Part shown: piece by piece, positions 60,345-64,000 of the stretch
Position numbering within the stretch: the first letter of the stretch is position 1
Layout: each line of letters opens with the position of its first letter
Assembly (NCBI GenBank): GCA_025267735.1
Contig: CM046297.1
Location: 28,484,011 to 28,548,010 of the forward strand
Origin: Mactra quadrangularis
Taxonomy: Eukaryota; Mollusca; Bivalvia; Venerida; Mactridae
Reading direction: 5' to 3'
DNA: 64,000 nt
Program-made: the position numbers and the translations under genes
Notes under the pieces: generated by a model
Database searches by the model: none
Told to the model about the DNA's origin: nothing
The model's input: only the letters and a program-made list of their open reading frames with translations

Positions 60345-61795
60345 TATATTCTTGGAATCTAGTTCATAACAATTTTACTAAACAAGCAAGAGGTCTCAAT
60401 GCACGTGTACTTATGGTACTTCTAGATCGATTTGGATAAGCTCTTAGTACATTCGTACTCCCTTAGGGACCTACGTCCATGTATTACTAATATCTAGTAA
60501 ATATCAGAAGCTCTTAATCTTGCAGTCGCCATTTTGGAAATTAAAACATTCTCTTTTCTGGAAGCCTCTATGCAAAACAATGAAGGGAAAAGGGCATAGC
60601 CTTGGTCGACAATTAACAAAATAATAATTAATGAAAATACGCATTAAATGTATGTACATGTAGTTAACAAAAATGAACATAACTTGAAGGAAAATGACAA
60701 AGAGAGATTGATAAAACAACTTCCGGTGAAATCACATAATCTTGGACTTCGTATATAATTTATCAGAATGACCGCTTCGTGGGGACAATGTTACCGGAAT
60801 GACCATTGTTTTGATTATGTGTACACTAGGGATCCAGAATTCAGCTGTTTTTATCATTTTGTCAGAAACAGAAATCAAAAGTCCTTAATTAGACTGTAGG
60901 TAAATATCTTAACTTAACGAGTCAACCTGACAAAGCAGAGTCTAGCTGCCAGGAGCAGGGATGCATGAACTGAATCAAATTTTCATGAAATTAAATGACA
61001 TATAGTACAGAACAATTAGATTTGTACATGTACCCATAAAAATTAAATACCTTGAAACAGTATCATACATGTATTTCGGTCTTGTGTTAGCCCATAACAG
61101 GATGTGTAAAAAAAGTACAATAGCATACCATGTTGATATGTTTAATTTCTGTAAACATTTTCATGTTTTAATAATAATTTCGCCATAAACAACATCACTA
61201 GCAGAAAAGCAAATCAATCAGTGTATACACATGAGCCAAATGTAGAAACTTTAGAAACCCGTAAGACGAATGAGCGAAAGATAACTTTAGTTAGCTTCAG
61301 TTGTTTTATTGAGCGGTTTTATCTCTCTTTATATATCCACTGTCTTAGAGAAACATTCAAGACGTTACAAGACGCTAGCAAAGTTAGATGTCTTGTATAA
61401 AGATTACAATAGAAACTATGTGTGTATTGATTGAAATAGCTAGAATGGTGAGTTATTGTACAGAAAATATCAAACATGGGGAATGAGTGAGGCACGTCGT
61501 ATTGAAATCTATGGAATCGTTTATGACACTATAGTAACTTAACGTCCTATAAGTTAGACTAATATAACGTTGTACTGAAAGTTCATAAAGGTAAAATTTC
61601 AAACAGTTTTGCCAAAGTCTTCTAAGTGCTTAAATACATGGAACAAATTCATTTAGACGTACTCATGTATAATATATTGAGCAAATATCGAGACAAAAAC
61701 GAAAATCTGTCACCTTTCAAATTTTGTCAAATGATCAATGGAAGTGCTCGACTACGAAAGTAAGACTCCACTATATATAATACATTTCCCTGACG
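60345..61795. other. Unannotated stretch
   Basis: CAGAATGACCGCTTCGTGGG, then ACAATGTTACCGGAATGACC, at 60765-60806 has a diverged direct match at 62724-62761, so both belong to an unidentified interspersed repeat. Nothing else was recognised. Confidence 0.45.
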
Positions 61796-61989
61796 AACAG
61801 AACAGAACAGAACAGAACAGAACAGAACAGAACAGAACAGAACAGAACAGAACAGAACAGAACAGAACAGAACAGAACAGAACAGAACAGAACAGAACAG
61901 AACAGAACAGAACAGAACAGAACAGAACAGAACAGAACAGAACAGAACGGAACGGAACGGAACGGAACGGAACAGAACAGAACAGAACA
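61796..61989 (+). repeat. (GAACA)n pentanucleotide array, about 39 units
   Basis: Uninterrupted GAACA units run through the tract, except for a block of about five GAACG units near 61945-61969. Frames of 85-107 codons open on both strands because no unit phase contains a stop; they are not genes. Confidence 0.98.
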
Positions 61990-62424
61990 TTAACTTTATC
62001 ACAGGGCATGAGTAATACTCATCACCCAAACGTATATTGTGACAAAACATATTTATAAATTACATCCAAATGCTATTTAAATATTCATTAAAAAGGATAG
62101 AAACGAAAGTTTCATTCGATTATAGTTTTTTCTCTTTGAACTTCAAGGTTATTCACCTCTGTGACCTTGAACAATAATAAACAGAATATTTAATAAGTTA
62201 TGAAAGTTAATGTTTTTAATATGATACATAACAAACAAGATAGTATGTTTACATGTATAATTAATATAATTAATTAAATTTTCGCTTGCAATCTAAATTC
62301 TCTTGGGTTTGTCCCATTAAAATTTCAGGTTACGGAAATTGCCGAGTAAGTACGAATGGTTCGTTCGTTAGAGTACGACCAACTTCGGATATTTCCGGAA
62401 AATGTAAATCGTAAATCGGTGGGT
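61990..62424. other. Unannotated stretch
   Basis: No feature was recognised. Confidence 0.35.
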
Positions 62425-62442
62425 CAGCGCAAAACTAGTCTA
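62425..62442. mobile_element. Solo copy of the CAGCGCAAAACTAG end
   Basis: CAGCGCAAAACTAGTCTA matches the inverted tips at 26749 and 27118. No partner end is nearby. Confidence 0.4.
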
Positions 62443-62819
62443 ACTACATTACTATAAAGAAAGACCAACATTTGTTTTGTGTTGAACAATGAAAGTGTTT
62501 ATTGCGACAAATTCCACAATTACTTTTTAAAGGTTTCAACAAAAAAGGCCAAGTTTTTTATTTTTTAATATTTCTAAATCTACTAAAAATAAAAAAAACA
62601 AGCGAGGGGGCAAGCGACATGAGAATACTTTAAAATGAAAAATATTCTACGTATTTCATTACTTGATAGCAACAAGTTTCCTCTAAGTAAAACAAAGATT
62701 GATATTGGGTAAAACCATTTAACAGAATGACAGCTTGGGGAAACAATTTATCGGAATGACCAGATTGCTAGAATATATAAGATAAAGTGAGTGTCTCGTA
62801 GAGCATGATAAAACGTACG

Positions 62820-62912
62820 GCCCATATATCGTACAACAAAAAACATCGTGCGCCAAAAACAACCAATGGCAAAAACATCGTACGACAAAAACAACGTACG
62901 ACAAAAACAACA
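62820..62912 (+). repeat. Short tandem repeat with CGTACGACAAAAAC
   Basis: Four to five diverged units of 16-22 bp carry ATCGTACGACAAAAACA. CGTACG is palindromic. Confidence 0.65.
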
Positions 62913-64000
62913 ACATTCATAGAATACTATTGGGGCTTACAGAAGTCAACTTTAAACTCAAATTGAAAGTAAGAATATCTCATTTTAAAACTGTACCAAA
63001 TGAAAAGGATGGAATACACTATGTGCGTACAGACGGACATTTTGTACCCAGAGGTAAACAAGATTTTCGATCATGCCTCGGTAACGTCGGGGTACAAGGA
63101 AGACAAATAAAAGTTAAGTTTATTTTTTATGTGACATATTATTCTACCGATTCACACAGTAATGATTTAAATTACTTAAACAAGGGTCACATGATATGAT
63201 GTAACCGTGAAGTTGTGAGAAATGTCAAACCTTTATTTGTCGATGAAACGATAAGATTTTATAACAAACAGTTTTATTGTATTTAGGTTCATGTACCAGC
63301 GTTCAACAGCCCAAAACGACATATTAAATAATGAAAACTAGATAAATATATTTTTCAGACTCGTACAAAAGTAGAGTACATTGTCGCAATTAAAAAGTAC
63401 TAAACAAAAGTAAAATACGCTCATGCTATCGTTCACTCCTGAATTTAACACGCACACACGCGCATTCTAAATTATTAATTAATAATATACGTCAGCAAAC
63501 ATCGGGGATGGCCATTGAAAAAAAAAGAACAACGCTCATCAATATTGTATAAAAATTCAGGGAAAATGACATTTTTTTATTTGAAATCATATATTATTTA
63601 TATTTGTCAGATGTAAAATCACGTGACATACTCATTCTTAGTGAATGAGAAAACCCGATTTCAGTTAACATAAAATAATTGAACAATTTGTTTAACTAAT
63701 TAATTAATTAATTAATTATTAATAGGCATGTGTGTGCCAATTACAAGAACATCAAATTCAATACGTCACGCATGTTTCATTTATCAAAAAAGTCGATAGG
63801 ACGTGAATTTTATTTGGCACCACATGATCTAAATAGAACGAATGGTTATATCCGGAACTAATTACACATACCCGGCGCCAAATATACGGAAACGTGTTAT
63901 TGCATAAGAATTTGGCTGCATTCAATATAAAATTTATGTCAAATATCATTCATGAATTAAAAAAGTCGACATGACATGAATCTAACCTCACATCACTTTC
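62913..64000. other. Unannotated stretch with (TTAA)n tract
   Basis: An 89-codon forward frame at 62930-63199 has a Lys/Arg-rich peptide without a known relative. TTAATTAATTAATTAATTAA lies at about 63696-63722. Nothing else was recognised. Confidence 0.4.

Noticed and set aside
61727..62058. Opposed frames of 85-107 codons encoding simple pentapeptide repeats
   Set aside because: They are produced by the GAACA array on both strands; there is no gene structure.
1..64000. CRISPR array, prophage or bacterial defence system
   Set aside because: The tandem arrays lack unique spacers of uniform size, there are no cas-like frames, and the sequence has eukaryotic SINEs and MITEs.

Overview
The window is an AT-rich piece of a eukaryotic nuclear genome with no recognisable protein-coding gene. 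No reading frame resembles a known family. The longest frames (about 105-155 codons) either lie in tandem repeats or fall in the range expected by chance. There are no bacterial-style operons, rRNA genes, CRISPR arrays or intact tRNA genes. The combination of several tRNA-headed SINEs sharing one 3' tail, many small inverted-repeat (MITE-like) elements, long AT-rich minisatellites and frequent ACATGT/TACATGTA palindromes suggests a mollusc, most likely a bivalve. That is inference; the sequence cannot name the species.

Layout: 0-3 kb is AT-rich and holds a (TA)n tract, a 72-bp hairpin and a hammerhead-ribozyme-like motif at about 2.5 kb. At 6.8-7.1 kb is a minisatellite whose unit carries the palindrome TGACGTCA, followed by an old SINE. 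At 8.7-9.1 kb is a degenerate tandem array and at 11.5-12.2 kb a 23-bp minisatellite. Around 14.9-15.0 kb a cluster of CCAAT boxes, a CACGTG palindrome and a TATA-like run looks like a promoter, but no gene can be tied to it. From 16.7 to 38.1 kb lie five clear SINEs (four with strong target-site duplications) plus relics, a 171-bp foldback element, an AGGTCA-bearing tandem array, a Tc1/mariner-like MITE, a perfect 65-bp hairpin and pogo/Tigger-like ends. From 26.7 to 54 kb there are paired interspersed elements: two 383-bp copies in inverted orientation, two 300-bp copies flanked by TA, two copies sharing TIRs but not interiors, and a dimer plus monomer of a 100-bp element. From 45.5 to 48.7 kb minisatellites dominate (units of 38, 107, 40 and 29 bp). 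A 39-bp minisatellite lies at 57.4 kb and a GAACA pentanucleotide array at 61.8 kb.

The region is best read as intergenic or intronic DNA shaped by non-autonomous transposons and tandem duplication. No set of genes working together is visible. The most notable items are the hammerhead-like motif, the 65-bp hairpin, the matched MITE pairs with their nested insertion, the SINE family with exchanged tRNA heads, and the tandem arrays that multiply transcription-factor-like sites.
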